DNA of 64,000 bases from Saccharopolyspora hordei. Lineage in GTDB: Bacteria > Actinomycetota > Actinomycetes > Mycobacteriales > Pseudonocardiaceae. Under the pieces are notes generated by a model, which saw only the letters and a program-made list of their open reading frames with translations, had not been told where the DNA came from and did not search any database. The stretch spans positions 4,382,501 through 4,446,500 of the forward strand of contig NZ_JACCFJ010000001.1 in assembly GCF_013410345.1 (NCBI RefSeq), given 5' to 3'. Below, piece after piece: positions 17,661 through 28,641 of this stretch; the first letter of the stretch is position 1, and each line of letters opens with the position of its first letter. Both the position numbers and the translations under genes were made by a program.

Positions 17661-18910
17661 CGCAGCGGGTCGAACGGTCGCAGCAGCGCCGGGCGCTTGC
17701 CAGTGGTGATCTGCTCCGCCAGCAGCCGCCCGGTGAGCGGGCCGAGGGTCAGTCCCCACATGCCGTGCCCGCCGGCGACGTAGGTGCCGGGCACCTTGGT
17801 CGCGCCGATCAGCGGACGGCCGTCCGGTGTGACCGGGCGCCCGCCCACCCACTCGTCGCGGCGCTCCTCCCAGCGCACGCCGGTCAGCAGCGGGCGCGCC
17901 GAGCGCACGATGGCCTCGATGCGGCCGCGGTCCAGCGGCGCGTCCACCGGCCGGAACTCCATGGTGCCCGCGACCCGCAGCCCGCCCTGGTACGGCGTGC
18001 ACGCCACCCGGGCGGCGGGCAGGTAGATCGGGCCCGGGACCGGCTCGTCGGTGGGCACGGTGAAGGAGTAGCCGCGCCCGGCGCGCACCGGGGTGCGCAC
18101 GCCCAGCGGCTTGGCCAACGTGCTCAGCCACGCGCCGGTGGCCAGCACGACCGCCTCGCCGGAGAACCGTTCCTCCGGCTCCGACTTGACGATCACCTGG
18201 CCCCTGGTGCGCACCAGTTCCCGCACCGCGACGCCGGTGCGCAGCGTCCCACCGCGCTCGACGAACGACCGCGCGAGGGCCCGGGTGAACTCGCCGGGGT
18301 CGACGTAGCGCTGGCCCTCGACGCGCAGCACCGAGGCGATGCGGTCGGACAGCTGCGGCACCCCGGCGTCGGCGGTGGACAGCTCGGCGGTGTCGATCCG
18401 CTGGCCGCAGCTGCGGATCTGCTCGAACTCGTGCCGCAGGTCGGCGGCCTGCGCGGGGTCCTCGAAGGCGGCGGTGAGCGGTGCCCGCTCGGTCGTGGCG
18501 TCCACCCCGCCGGCCAGCAGCGCGTCGAAGGCGTCCAGGCACTCGTCGTTCATCGGCACGAAGGCCTGCATCGACCGGCGCCACGCCCGCGGCGTGCAGT
18601 GCGCGGCGAACCGCGTCAGGAACGACCACAGCCCGACGTCCAGCGACGCCGGCACGTGCAGCGGGGCGTCCGGGGCGAACAGCGTGCGCAACCCGTAGCG
18701 CAGCACCGCCGGCTCCGGCAGCGGGATGGAGAAGGCCGGTGAGAGGTAGCCGGCGTTGCCCCAGGACGAACCGGCCGCCACGTCCTGCTTGTCCACCACG
18801 GTGACGTCCACGCCGTGCTCCTGCAGGAACCACGCGGTGGACAGGCCGACCACGCCGGCCCCGACCACCACCGCTCGACGCGGAACCCCGTCGATCCCGT
18901 CCTCGCGCAT
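17657..18910 (-). CDS. DadA-like FAD-dependent D-amino-acid/glycine oxidoreductase
   Basis: A 417-residue DAO-fold flavoenzyme. The N-terminal FAD motif is AVVVGAGVVGLSTAWFLQEHGVDVTVVDK, followed by SSWGNAGYLSPAF as in the D-amino-acid dehydrogenase DadA, and the C-terminal GHGMWGLTLGPLTGRLLAEQI closes the FAD site. It likely oxidises D-amino acids or a related amine with electron transfer to a carrier. The ATG at 18908-18910 has AGGAGG six bases upstream. The PucR-type gene and a perfect 37-bp palindrome lie just upstream on the same strand, pointing to local control. Confidence 0.88.
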   Translation of the reverse strand: MREDGIDGVPRRAVVVGAGVVGLSTAWFLQEHGVDVTVVDKQDVAAGSSWGNAGYLSPAFSIPLPEPAVLRYGLRTLFAPDAPLHVPASLDVGLWSFLTRFAAHCTPRAWRRSMQAFVPMNDECLDAFDALLAGGVDATTERAPLTAAFEDPAQAADLRHEFEQIRSCGQRIDTAELSTADAGVPQLSDRIASVLRVEGQRYVDPGEFTRALARSFVERGGTLRTGVAVRELVRTRGQVIVKSEPEERFSGEAVVLATGAWLSTLAKPLGVRTPVRAGRGYSFTVPTDEPVPGPIYLPAARVACTPYQGGLRVAGTMEFRPVDAPLDRGRIEAIVRSARPLLTGVRWEERRDEWVGGRPVTPDGRPLIGATKVPGTYVAGGHGMWGLTLGPLTGRLLAEQITTGKRPALLRPFDPLR

Positions 18911-18973
18911 GCGTCCTCCTCGATGCGGTCCTCGAGTGGAGGATGCCCCGGACGGCGGGCGCGGCCAGTGTCC

Positions 18974-19010
18974 GATCCGCACAAACGTCCGGGAGCCGTT
19001 TGGACGGATC
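18974..19010. promoter_or_regulatory. 37-bp perfect interrupted palindrome (candidate regulator operator)
   Basis: GATCCG-nn-CAAACG (18974-18987), nine bases, then CGTTTG-nn-CGGATC (18997-19010). Both composite arms match perfectly. It lies in the 103 bases between the PucR-type gene and the DadA-like gene, upstream of the latter. Best read as the binding site of the neighbouring regulator. Confidence 0.7.
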
Positions 19011-19013
19011 CCA

Positions 19014-20525
19014 CTACCCCACCGCGAGCGCGATGATCATCGCCAGCCGCGCGTCCGGGTCGTCCAGGTCCAGCGGGGTCAGCTCGGCCATCTTCCGCAT
19101 CCGGTACCGGACCGTGTTCGGGTGGACCTCCAGCCGCGCCGCGGCCGCCCCCAGGTCGCCCTGGCACTCCAGCCACGCCCGCAGCGTCTCCACGTAGCGG
19201 GTGCCCTGCTCCTGGTCGTGGCGCCGCAGCTCCACCACCGGCCCGCGGTCCGGCCGCCGCCCCGTCGACGCGGCGTGCCGCAGGCGGCGCAGCAGGACCT
19301 CGTGCCACGCCTCGTCGTAGACCACGGCGTCCCGGTCCGACCGGGTGGCGTGGACCGCGAGGCTCTCGTCCGCCTCCCGCCTGCTGTCCACGAGCTGGTC
19401 CGGCCCGGCCGCTCCCCCGACGCCGGCGAGGATCGTGGTGTCCGACGGCAGGTCCCGCACCAGCGCGCGCACCCACGCGCGGGCGCGCTCGGCGTCGTCG
19501 TGCGGCAGCACGGTGTAGACGGTGTTGGCGAACAGCGCGCTGCGTCCCGGCCGTGACCAGCCGAACCCGATCGTCGCCCGCTCGAAGGCCAGCAGCGCGG
19601 TCTCGTCCGGCGCGGCGCCGCTGTGCACCTGCACGGCCACCACCCGGAACTGCTCGCCGCGCAGCCCGAGGCGGCTCAGCACCGCGGAGGCGTCCTCGTG
19701 CCCCTCCAGCAGGCCGATGACCAGGTCCGACTCGACCTGCCGCTCCAGGTCCGCGCTGGCCCGGGTGCGCAGCAGGTGCAGTGCGGCGGTGCGCGCGCCG
19801 CTGACCAGCGCCGCCTCGTGGGCCGGGGTGAGGGACTGCTCGGTCTCCACCCAGATCGACCCGAGCAGCTCGCGGCCGGCCCGGATCGCGACGACGACGC
19901 GCCCGTGCGAGTCCTGCGGTTCCAGCGGGGCCACGTACATCGGCTCGTCCGAGGTCTCCAGGTGCCGGAACACGCCGCGCTCGGCCAGCGTCCGCCGGAT
20001 CTCCTCCGGCACCTGCCGCCCCAGGATCGTGGCCAGCCGCGCCCGGTCCGCGGTGAGCTGCCGCCGGGAGTAGGCCAGCACCCCGGACCGGTGGTCCTCG
20101 ATGGTGACCGGGCCGCCCACCGAGTCGGCGAGCGCGTCGGCCAGCGCGAACAGGTCGGTCGGCCCCCGCCCGGCCTCGGTCTCCCGGCCTTCGAGCACCA
20201 GCCCGTACACGACCCCGGCCAGCTGCCCCCACGACACGGCGGGGTCGACGAGCACCACGGCCAGCCCGCGCTCCCGGGCCGTGGCGACCACCCGCTCCCC
20301 GACCGACGTCGCGCGGAACACCACCACCTCGGAGGAGGTCCGCTCGACCAGCCCCGCGTCGTCGGCGTCGACGCCGACGGCGAGCAGCACGTCCCCGGTC
20401 GCGCCCGGGTCGGCCGGGTCGAGCAGCGCCACCGACCGCAGGTCGGCGTTCCGGTCCCGCGGCGGGCTGACCAGGCGCGCACCGATGCCGCCGAGCACGT
20501 TGACCAACCGGTCCAGCTTGACCAC
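19014..20525 (-). CDS. PucR-family transcriptional regulator
   Basis: A 503-residue regulator. The N-terminal 120 residues resemble the purine-catabolism regulator-like (PucR) sensory region, a GGDEF-like central segment follows (about 280-400), and the C-terminal helix-turn-helix of PucR/CdaR type reads TLRAWLECQGDLGAAAARLEV then HPNTVRYRMRKM. PucR-family proteins in actinobacteria often control catabolism of amines and amino acids, which fits the downstream DadA-like enzyme. The GTG start at 20523-20525 is preceded by GGAGGAGCGGC. Confidence 0.9.
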   Translation of the reverse strand: MVKLDRLVNVLGGIGARLVSPPRDRNADLRSVALLDPADPGATGDVLLAVGVDADDAGLVERTSSEVVVFRATSVGERVVATARERGLAVVLVDPAVSWGQLAGVVYGLVLEGRETEAGRGPTDLFALADALADSVGGPVTIEDHRSGVLAYSRRQLTADRARLATILGRQVPEEIRRTLAERGVFRHLETSDEPMYVAPLEPQDSHGRVVVAIRAGRELLGSIWVETEQSLTPAHEAALVSGARTAALHLLRTRASADLERQVESDLVIGLLEGHEDASAVLSRLGLRGEQFRVVAVQVHSGAAPDETALLAFERATIGFGWSRPGRSALFANTVYTVLPHDDAERARAWVRALVRDLPSDTTILAGVGGAAGPDQLVDSRREADESLAVHATRSDRDAVVYDEAWHEVLLRRLRHAASTGRRPDRGPVVELRRHDQEQGTRYVETLRAWLECQGDLGAAAARLEVHPNTVRYRMRKMAELTPLDLDDPDARLAMIIALAVG

Positions 20526-20591
20526 GCCGCTCCTCCGAAGTCCCGCGCACCGCGTCCGGCCGCTGTCGTCCTGGTCAGGCCCCCGAACGCC

Positions 20592-20623
20592 AGCGGCCCC
20601 GTCCCGGGGAGGACGGGGCCGCT
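20592..20623 (-). terminator. pheST terminator hairpin
   Basis: AGCGGCCCCGTCC (20592-20604) and GGACGGGGCCGCT (20611-20623) form a perfect 13-bp stem with a six-base loop, 12 bases after the pheT stop codon. It also separates pheT from the PucR-type gene. Confidence 0.85.
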
Positions 20624-20634
20624 CCAGGCGCTCG

Positions 20635-23127
20635 TCAGGCGCGCAAGGTCGCGCCGAGGCGGTCGGCCGCGGCCTTGACCGCCGCGTCGCGGGCCTCGGT
20701 GGCCTCCTCCTGCTTCAGGGTGCGGTCCGGCGCCCGGAAGCGGAGCGCCAGGGCCAGCGACTTCTTGCCCTCGCCCAGCTGCTCGCCCTGGTAGACGTCG
20801 AACAGGCGCACGTCCTCCAGCAGGTCGCCGCCACCCTCGCGGACCGCCTCGATCAGGTCCGTGGCCGCGACCCCGGAGTCCACCACCAGCGCGACGTCCA
20901 TCAGCACCGGCGGGTAGGCCGAGATCTTCGGCGCCGGGCGGCGGTCCACCAGCGGCAGCGCGTCCAGGTCCATCTCCATGGCGCAGGTCCGCTTCGGCAG
21001 GCCGAGCGCTTCGACCACCTTGGGGTGCAGCTCACCGGCGTGCCCCACCACGGTGTCGCCGACCGTCAGCTGCGCGCAGCGGCCCGGGTGCCACGGCGCC
21101 AGCTCACCGGCGCTGACCTCCAGCTCCACCCCGGCGGCCGCGGCGACCACGCGGGCGGCCTGGACGGCGTCCGCCCAGCTCGCCTCGCGGCCCTTGCCCC
21201 ACCAGCCGGCGCGCTCCCACTGGCCGCCGAGCATGACCGCGACGTGCGTGGGCTGCGCGGGCAGCGCCGCCTCCAGCGCGGCGATCTCCTCGTCGCTGGG
21301 GCGCTGCGCGACGCCGACCTCCGGCACCGGCGGCTGGTCCGCAGCGGGCTGGAAGACCTGCCCGATGTGGAACAGCGCCAGGTCCCGCTGACCGCGGGCG
21401 ACGTTGCGCTGCATGACCTCGGCGAGGCCGGTCAGCAGCGTGGTGGTCAGCTGCGCCCGGTCGCTCTCCAGCGCGTTGAGCACCGACATCGTGCGGCGCC
21501 GCTCGTCGTCCTCGGTGAGTCCGAACGCGTCGAACGTCTCGTCGCCGACGAACGGGAACGGCAGCACCTCGACGTAGCCCTCACCGGCCAGCGCCCGCGA
21601 CACCGCGCGCTCCCGGCGCTGCGCACCGGTCAGGCCGCGGCCGGGCGGCGCGGCCGGCAGCACCGACGGGATCGTGTGGTAGCCCTCCAGCCGCAGCACC
21701 TCCTCGACCAGGTCGTAGGGCTGCGTGAGGTCCGGGCGCCAGGTCGGCGGCGTCGCGGTGACCAGGCCGACGCCCTCGTCGGAGGTGCTGACCTCGACGC
21801 GGCACCCGATCTGGCCCAGCCGACGCGCGGTCACGCCGCGCTCGTAGGACACCCCGGCGACCTTGTCCGGCAGCGCCAGCGGCATGGTCACCGGCTCCGG
21901 CTGCTTCGGCTCGCCCACGTCGGTGCGCCCCGGGGCGATGGTGCCGTCGCCGTAGCGGACCAGCAGCTGGGCGGCGAGCTCGACGGCCACCGGCGCGACC
22001 GCCGGGTCCACCTGCCGCTCGAACCGCTTGCCCGCCTCGCTGGGCAGCTTGTGGCGGCGGATGGTCCGGGCGATGCTCGCCGGGTCCCAGTTCGCCCCTT
22101 CCAGCAGCACGTCGTGCGTGTCGTGGCCGATCTCGGTGGACTCGCCGCCCATCACGCCGGCCAGCGACACCGGGCCGGAGTCGTCGGCGATGACGATGTC
22201 GTCCGGGTCCAGCTCGCGGCTCACCCCGTCCAGGGTGGTCAGCTTCTCGCCCGGCTCGGCGCGGCGCACCACGAGGTCACCGGACAGCTTGCTGGTGTCC
22301 CAGGCGTGCAGCGGCTGCCCGAGCTCCAGCATCACGTAGTTGGTGACGTCCACGGCCAGCGAGATCGAGCGGATCCCGGCCAGCGCCAGGCGGCGGCGCA
22401 TCCACCACGGGGTCGGCGCCGTCGGGTCGACGCCCGTGACGCGGCGCAGCACGAAGCGCGAGCACGCGGTCGGGTCGCTGATCGCCACGGAGCGGGACGG
22501 GCGGTCGTCCTCCGGGACCGGGCGCAGGCCCGGGTCGCCGAACGGCACGTCCAGCGCGTTGGACAGCTCGCGGGCCAGGCCGCGGACCGAGAAGCAGTAC
22601 CCGCGGTCCGGGGTGATCGCCAGCTCGATGACCGCGTCGTCCAGCCCGACCAGCTCGACCGCGTCGTCGCCGGGGTCGGCGGACCCGGGCGGCAGCACCA
22701 GGATGCCGTCGGCGTCCTCGCCGATGCCCAGCTCGGTGGTCGAGCAGATCATGCCCTCGCTGAGCTTGCCGTAGGTCTTGCGCGCGGTGATCTCGAAGTC
22801 GCCGGGCAGCACCGTGCCGGGCAGCGCGACCACCACGAGGTCGCCCTCCTGGAAGTTGCGGGCACCGCAGATGATGCCCTGCACCCGCGGCTCACCCGCC
22901 TCGTCCTCGCCGACCTCGACCTGGCAGTACCGGATGGGCTTCTTGAAGCCGGTGAGCTCTTCGATCTCGGCGACGCGGCCGACCACGAGCGGGCCCCGCA
23001 CCTGCGTCAGGTGGGTGACCTCCTCGACCTCCAACCCGATCCGGATGAACGCTTCGGCCAGTGCCTCCGCGGTCGTCTCCTCGGGCAGCTCAAGGTGCTC
23101 GGCCAACCAGGAAACCGGAATCCGCAC
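20635..23127 (-). CDS. pheT: Phenylalanyl-tRNA synthetase beta subunit
   Basis: Editing and tRNA-binding subunit of the alpha2beta2 PheRS. The 830 residues follow the family order: N-terminal start MRIPVSWLAEHLELPEETT, tRNA-binding (EMAP-like) domain at about 40-150 with VQGIICGARNFQEGDLVVVALPG, B3/4 editing domain (about 215-380), B5 domain, catalytic-like core, and C-terminal FDX-ACB domain with PKISAYPPVLMDVALVVD. It starts with GTG at 23127. It lies 100 bases after pheS and has its own hairpin terminator. Confidence 0.97.
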   Translation of the reverse strand: MRIPVSWLAEHLELPEETTAEALAEAFIRIGLEVEEVTHLTQVRGPLVVGRVAEIEELTGFKKPIRYCQVEVGEDEAGEPRVQGIICGARNFQEGDLVVVALPGTVLPGDFEITARKTYGKLSEGMICSTTELGIGEDADGILVLPPGSADPGDDAVELVGLDDAVIELAITPDRGYCFSVRGLARELSNALDVPFGDPGLRPVPEDDRPSRSVAISDPTACSRFVLRRVTGVDPTAPTPWWMRRRLALAGIRSISLAVDVTNYVMLELGQPLHAWDTSKLSGDLVVRRAEPGEKLTTLDGVSRELDPDDIVIADDSGPVSLAGVMGGESTEIGHDTHDVLLEGANWDPASIARTIRRHKLPSEAGKRFERQVDPAVAPVAVELAAQLLVRYGDGTIAPGRTDVGEPKQPEPVTMPLALPDKVAGVSYERGVTARRLGQIGCRVEVSTSDEGVGLVTATPPTWRPDLTQPYDLVEEVLRLEGYHTIPSVLPAAPPGRGLTGAQRRERAVSRALAGEGYVEVLPFPFVGDETFDAFGLTEDDERRRTMSVLNALESDRAQLTTTLLTGLAEVMQRNVARGQRDLALFHIGQVFQPAADQPPVPEVGVAQRPSDEEIAALEAALPAQPTHVAVMLGGQWERAGWWGKGREASWADAVQAARVVAAAAGVELEVSAGELAPWHPGRCAQLTVGDTVVGHAGELHPKVVEALGLPKRTCAMEMDLDALPLVDRRPAPKISAYPPVLMDVALVVDSGVAATDLIEAVREGGGDLLEDVRLFDVYQGEQLGEGKKSLALALRFRAPDRTLKQEEATEARDAAVKAAADRLGATLRA

Positions 23128-23227
23128 TTGGTCAGGCCCTTCTCTCGTTCAGGTGGGTGATGTCGGGTGTCGTACCGGGTGTCCTCGGAGCGGCCTGGCC
23201 GCTGGGCGTGTGGACCACCGGCAGACC

Positions 23228-25354
<2,127 letters not shown>

Positions 25355-25358
<4 letters not shown>

Positions 25359-25723
25359 GCCGCACGCTCCGGCAGGTTCTTGCGGGCGACGTCGACCAGC
25401 GCCTCGAACGCGGTCGGGTCGTTGACCGCGAGCTCGGCCAGGATCTTGCGGTCGACCTCGACCTCGGCGGCCTTCAGGCCCTGCACGAACTTGCTGTAGG
25501 TCAGGCCGTGCTGCCGGGTCGCGGCGTTGATGCGGGTGATCCACAGCTTGCGGAAGTCACCCTTGCGCGCACGCCGGTCGCGGTAGGAGTAGGTCATCGA
25601 GTGGAGCATCTGCTCCTTGGCCTTGCGGTACAGCCGGGAGCGCTGACCGCGGTAACCGCGGGCCGACTCGAGAATGGTGCGGCGCTTCTTCTGGGCGTTG
25701 ACTGCCCGCTTGACGCGTGCCAC
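25355..25723 (-). CDS. rplT: 50S ribosomal protein L20
   Basis: Early-assembly protein of the large subunit. The 122-residue protein is entirely canonical: [19 protein letters not shown] start, [19 protein letters not shown] and [25 protein letters not shown] start. Third gene of the infC-rpmI-rplT operon and coupled to the methyltransferase gene behind it. Confidence 0.98.
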
Positions 25724-25827
25724 GGGGTCCGTCCTGTTGTCTCATCGGGGGCGGGATGTCCGCCCGTGCGGGTGACTGGGGGGTCGTGTGGACTCGCTGC
25801 TGCCCGGGAACGGGCGGCGGAGCGTCC

Positions 25828-26022
25828 TCAGCGACCCAGCAGCTTGTTGATGCGCTTGACGTCGGCCTTGGCCACCGCTTCGGTGCCCTCCAGGCGGCGG
25901 GTGACCCGGCTGGACTTCTTCTCCAGGATGTGCCGACGACCGGCCTGTTCACGCCGCAGCTTGCCCGAACCGGTCACCCTGAAGCGCTTCGAGGTGCCCT
26001 TGTGGGTCTTGTTCTTCGGCAT
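25828..26022 (-). CDS. rpmI: 50S ribosomal protein L35
   Basis: A 64-residue ribosomal protein with the standard sequence [20 protein letters not shown] near the N-terminus and [23 protein letters not shown] at the end. ATG start at 26020-26022. It lies 88 bases after infC and 104 bases before rplT. Confidence 0.98.
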   Translation of the reverse strand: MPKNKTHKGTSKRFRVTGSGKLRREQAGRRHILEKKSSRVTRRLEGTEAVAKADVKRINKLLGR

Positions 26023-26110
26023 TGGTTTCGTCCTCGTTTCGTACTGATGCCGGGCTGGGGCGCGGATGGCGTCCCGGCCCGGCCTCGCGATCACGAGCCC
26101 TCGGCGACCG

Positions 26111-26650
26111 TCAGGCGTTCGCCTTGGGCTTGGTCTTGTTCGTCTTGTGCGGCGCAAGAACCATGATCATGTTCCGACCGTCCTGCTTCGGGTTCGCTTC
26201 GATGAACCCGAGTTCGGACACATCATCGGCCAGTCGCTGCAGCAGGCGGAAACCCAGCTCGGGACGCGATTGCTCACGACCGCGGAACATGATCGTCACC
26301 TTGACCTTGTGACCCTGGTTGAGGAAGCGGGACACGTGCCCCTTCTTCGTCTCGTAGTCGTGCGGGTCGATCTTCGGCCGGAGCTTCTGCTCCTTGATGA
26401 CGGTCTGCTGCTGGTTGCGACGCGACTCGCGAGCCTTCTGCGCGCTCTCGTACTTGAACTTGCCGTAGTCCATGAGCTTGCAGACCGGCGGGCGCGCCTG
26501 CGGGGCGACCTCGACAAGGTCCAGATCCGCTTCCTGGGCGAGTCGGAGCGCGTCCTCGATGCGGACGATCCCGACCTGTTCTCCGTTCGGTCCGACCAGA
26601 CGGACCTCCGGAACCCGGATGCGGTCGTTGATGCGCGTCTCGGAGCTGAT
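26111..26650 (-). CDS. infC: Translation initiation factor IF-3 (ATC start)
   Basis: Keeps 30S and 50S subunits apart and checks the start codon and initiator tRNA. The 179-residue protein shows the N-domain [37 protein letters not shown], and the C-domain [17 protein letters not shown]. The family N-terminus begins at the ATC codon 26648-26650, preceded by a perfect GGAGG four bases upstream. An in-frame GTG at 26686 gives a 12-residue extension unlike the family and would translate the ribosome site. IF-3 genes often use AUU or AUC, which IF-3 itself discriminates against, giving autoregulation. Confidence 0.93.
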   Translation of the reverse strand: MSSETRINDRIRVPEVRLVGPNGEQVGIVRIEDALRLAQEADLDLVEVAPQARPPVCKLMDYGKFKYESAQKARESRRNQQQTVIKEQKLRPKIDPHDYETKKGHVSRFLNQGHKVKVTIMFRGREQSRPELGFRLLQRLADDVSELGFIEANPKQDGRNMIMVLAPHKTNKTKPKANA

Positions 26651-26931
26651 GGGCCCTCCTCGGTTCGATGGCTGTGTTGACTGCACCGCGGCGCGTAGAG
26701 CTCACCCCGGAATGCGAAGATCCCGTCGTTCCGCTCTCGCGGCCCGCGGGATCCTGACTCCAACCGATCGAACCGGTACCGCACGCAATACCGTTTCGCG
26801 CTACCGGTAGCGCTGCGGCCGCCGGCAGGACCGGACCCGGAAGCCTGTGGCGGCTACTCGGGTGGGAGCGGGACTCCACTTTGCCGCCCCCGCCTGCGCG
26901 GGAGCTGGTCGTGCGTGTCAGGGTAGCAGGC
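26651..26931. promoter_or_regulatory. infC leader and divergent promoter region
   Basis: 281 bases between the IF-3 start and the divergent DUF1844 gene. On the minus strand TACCCT (about 26923-26928) is a good actinobacterial -10, implying an infC leader of roughly 260 bases. The leader contains the perfect 16-bp palindrome GCGCTACCGGTAGCGC (26798-26813) and GC-rich stems. No ORF is credible. A structured leader is plausible for this autoregulated operon. Confidence 0.45.
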
Positions 26932-27330
26932 GTGACCGAACCGCAGCCAACACCCCCGACCAGCGACGACCGCCAGGGTGAGCCACCACACGTCGCGGAC
27001 CTCCAGGACAACGTCCGTGACCTCGCCGATGTTCCCAGCGTCGAGGTGATCAGCCGCGCGGCGGTCATGCTGATGTCCGCCTCGGCGGAGAAGCTCGGCC
27101 TGGCGTCCGAGGACCCGGACACCGCCCCGGAGCGGGACCTGGACGAGGCACGCCGGCTGATCACCGCCCTGGCCGGCCTGGTGTCCGCCTCGGTGGAGTA
27201 CCTGGGGGCGCACGCCGGCCCGATCCGCGACGGGCTGCAGACCCTGCAGCGGGCCTTCCGCGAGGCCTCGGCCATCCCGGACCCGCCCGGCCAGGGCCCC
27301 GGCGAGAAGTACACCGGCCCGGTCTACTGA
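26932..27330 (+). CDS. DUF1844-family protein
   Basis: A 132-residue protein of unknown function, conserved beside infC in many actinobacteria. The first 35 residues are low-complexity and rich in Pro and acidic residues. The domain follows as VEVISRAAVMLMSASAEKLGLA, DLDEARRLITALAGLVSASVEYLG and a final helix. GTG at 26932 (VTEPQPTPPT) is chosen over upstream codons because those would add a basic stretch unlike the family. It is divergent from infC and convergent with the RidA gene. Confidence 0.85.
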   Translation: MTEPQPTPPTSDDRQGEPPHVADLQDNVRDLADVPSVEVISRAAVMLMSASAEKLGLASEDPDTAPERDLDEARRLITALAGLVSASVEYLGAHAGPIRDGLQTLQRAFREASAIPDPPGQGPGEKYTGPVY

Positions 27331-27350
27331 CGTCCCTGGACCCGTGAACC

Positions 27351-27379
27351 GCGCCTCCCGCCGGCCCGGCGGGAGGCGC
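27351..27379. terminator. Bidirectional terminator between DUF1844 and RidA genes
   Basis: GCGCCTCCCGCC (27351-27362) pairs with GGCGGGAGGCGC (27368-27379) over 12 bp around a five-base loop. It sits between two convergent stop codons at 27330 and 27388. Confidence 0.85.
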
Positions 27380-27387
27380 GCTCGTCT

Positions 27388-27774
27388 TCAGTCGAGGACG
27401 GCGAGGGCGTCGATCTCGACCAGCAGGCCGGCCGGGAGGCCGACGTAGACCGTGGTGCGGGCCGGGAAGGGCTCGCCGACCACGCGGGCGTAGGTCTCGT
27501 TCATCTCCGCGAAGTGCGCGGTGTCCGTCAGGTACACGCGCAGCATGAGCACGTCCTCGAGGGAGCCGCCCTCGGCCTCCAGGATCGCGATGACGTTGCG
27601 CAGGCACTGCTCGGTCTGCTCGGCGACGCCGCCCTCGACCACCTTCCCGGTGGCCGGGTCGACGGCGGTCTGACCGGAGACCTGCAGGATGCCGCCCTTG
27701 CGCACGCCCTGCGACAGCGGGATGCCCGCCGGCGGCTCGGGGGCTCGGTCGGTGCTGACCACGGTCCTGGCCAT
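27388..27774 (-). CDS. ridA: RidA-family enamine/imine deaminase
   Basis: Hydrolyses reactive enamine/imine intermediates released by PLP enzymes, protecting other PLP enzymes from 2-aminoacrylate. The 128-residue protein shows the YjgF/RidA pattern GGILQVSGQTAVDPATGKVV, EQTEQCLRNVIAILEAEG and the signature PARTTVYVGLPAGLLVEIDALAVL, with the arginine that binds the keto-acid carboxylate. The start shares one base with the IclR stop (TGATG), so both form an operon divergent from a PLP enzyme that could generate such intermediates. Confidence 0.94.
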   Translation of the reverse strand: MARTVVSTDRAPEPPAGIPLSQGVRKGGILQVSGQTAVDPATGKVVEGGVAEQTEQCLRNVIAILEAEGGSLEDVLMLRVYLTDTAHFAEMNETYARVVGEPFPARTTVYVGLPAGLLVEIDALAVLD

Positions 27775-28541
27775 CAGGTGTCCTTCCTCTTGTCGTCCGT
27801 TGGGTACCAGCCCAGCTCGGCGGAGATCCCGCCGGCTGCGCGCAGCACGTCGTCGACGAACCCGAGCAGCCCGTCGAAGTCCAGCAGCACCTTCGGCACC
27901 GACAGCGACACGGCCGCCACGGTCTCGCCGCGGTGGTTGCGGACCGGCGCGGCGACGCAGTGGATGAAGTCCTCGTGCTCGGTGCGGTCCACCGCGTACC
28001 CCTGCTCGCGCACCCGCTCCAGCTCGGCGAGGAACCGCTCGGCGGAGTCGAGGGTGTTCGCGGTGAGCCTCGGGTAGCTCAGCTGCTCGGCGAACCGCTC
28101 GCGCTGCGCCGGGGGCCAGTCCGCGACCAGGGCCTTGCCGACCGCGGTGCAGTGCACGGGCGCGCGGCGGCCGATGCGCGAGTACATCCGCACCGGGTGC
28201 TTGCTGTCGACCTTGTCGATGTAGACGACGTGGTCGTCCTCCAGCGTCGCCAGGTGCACGGTGTGGCCGCTGGTGCCGTTGAGCTCCAGCAGGTGCGCGC
28301 GGGCGACGTCGCGGACGTCGAGGTCCTCCAGCGCCTGGTGGGCCAGGTCGAACAGCGCGCTGCCGAGCCGGTAGTGGTGCACGTCCTCGCGGCGGACGAA
28401 GCGGCCGGCCTCCAGGGTGCGCAGCAGGCGCATCACGGTGGACTTGTGCACGCCGAGGCGCTGGGCGAGCTGGTCGAGGGTCCGTGGACCGGCGGCCAGC
28501 GCGGTCAGCACGGCCAATCCCCGTTCCAAGCTCTGGCTCAC
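27774..28541 (-). CDS. IclR-family transcriptional regulator
   Basis: A 255-residue regulator with an N-terminal winged helix (about 5-65, LDQLAQRLGVHKSTVMRLLRTLE) and a C-terminal GAF-like effector domain, including PVHCTAVGKALVADWP and YAVDRTEHEDFIHCVAAPV, which match the IclR signature. GTG at 28541 (VSQSLERGL) is chosen because GGGAG lies just upstream; a GTG at 28586 gives an atypical extension. It probably controls the divergent D-amino-acid genes through a palindrome at 28578-28591. Confidence 0.93.
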   Translation of the reverse strand: MSQSLERGLAVLTALAAGPRTLDQLAQRLGVHKSTVMRLLRTLEAGRFVRREDVHHYRLGSALFDLAHQALEDLDVRDVARAHLLELNGTSGHTVHLATLEDDHVVYIDKVDSKHPVRMYSRIGRRAPVHCTAVGKALVADWPPAQRERFAEQLSYPRLTANTLDSAERFLAELERVREQGYAVDRTEHEDFIHCVAAPVRNHRGETVAAVSLSVPKVLLDFDGLLGFVDDVLRAAGGISAELGWYPTDDKRKDT

Positions 28542-28577
28542 CGACCACTCCCGTCCCGTTGACGCGTCAGCGGCGTG

Positions 28578-28591
28578 ATGGTACACACCAT
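28578..28591. promoter_or_regulatory. Candidate IclR operator in divergent promoter
   Basis: ATGGT-ACAC-ACCAT, a five-bp inverted repeat in the 100-bp gap between the IclR gene and the D-amino-acid operon. Two direct copies of TACGCAAT (near 28602 and 28623) follow it on the side of the catabolic genes. Placement fits a repressor site; the sequence alone is weak proof. Confidence 0.45.
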
Positions 28592-28641
28592 TCCATCATC
28601 ATACGCAATCGGCGTTGCATTCTACGCAATAGGAGACGGTG

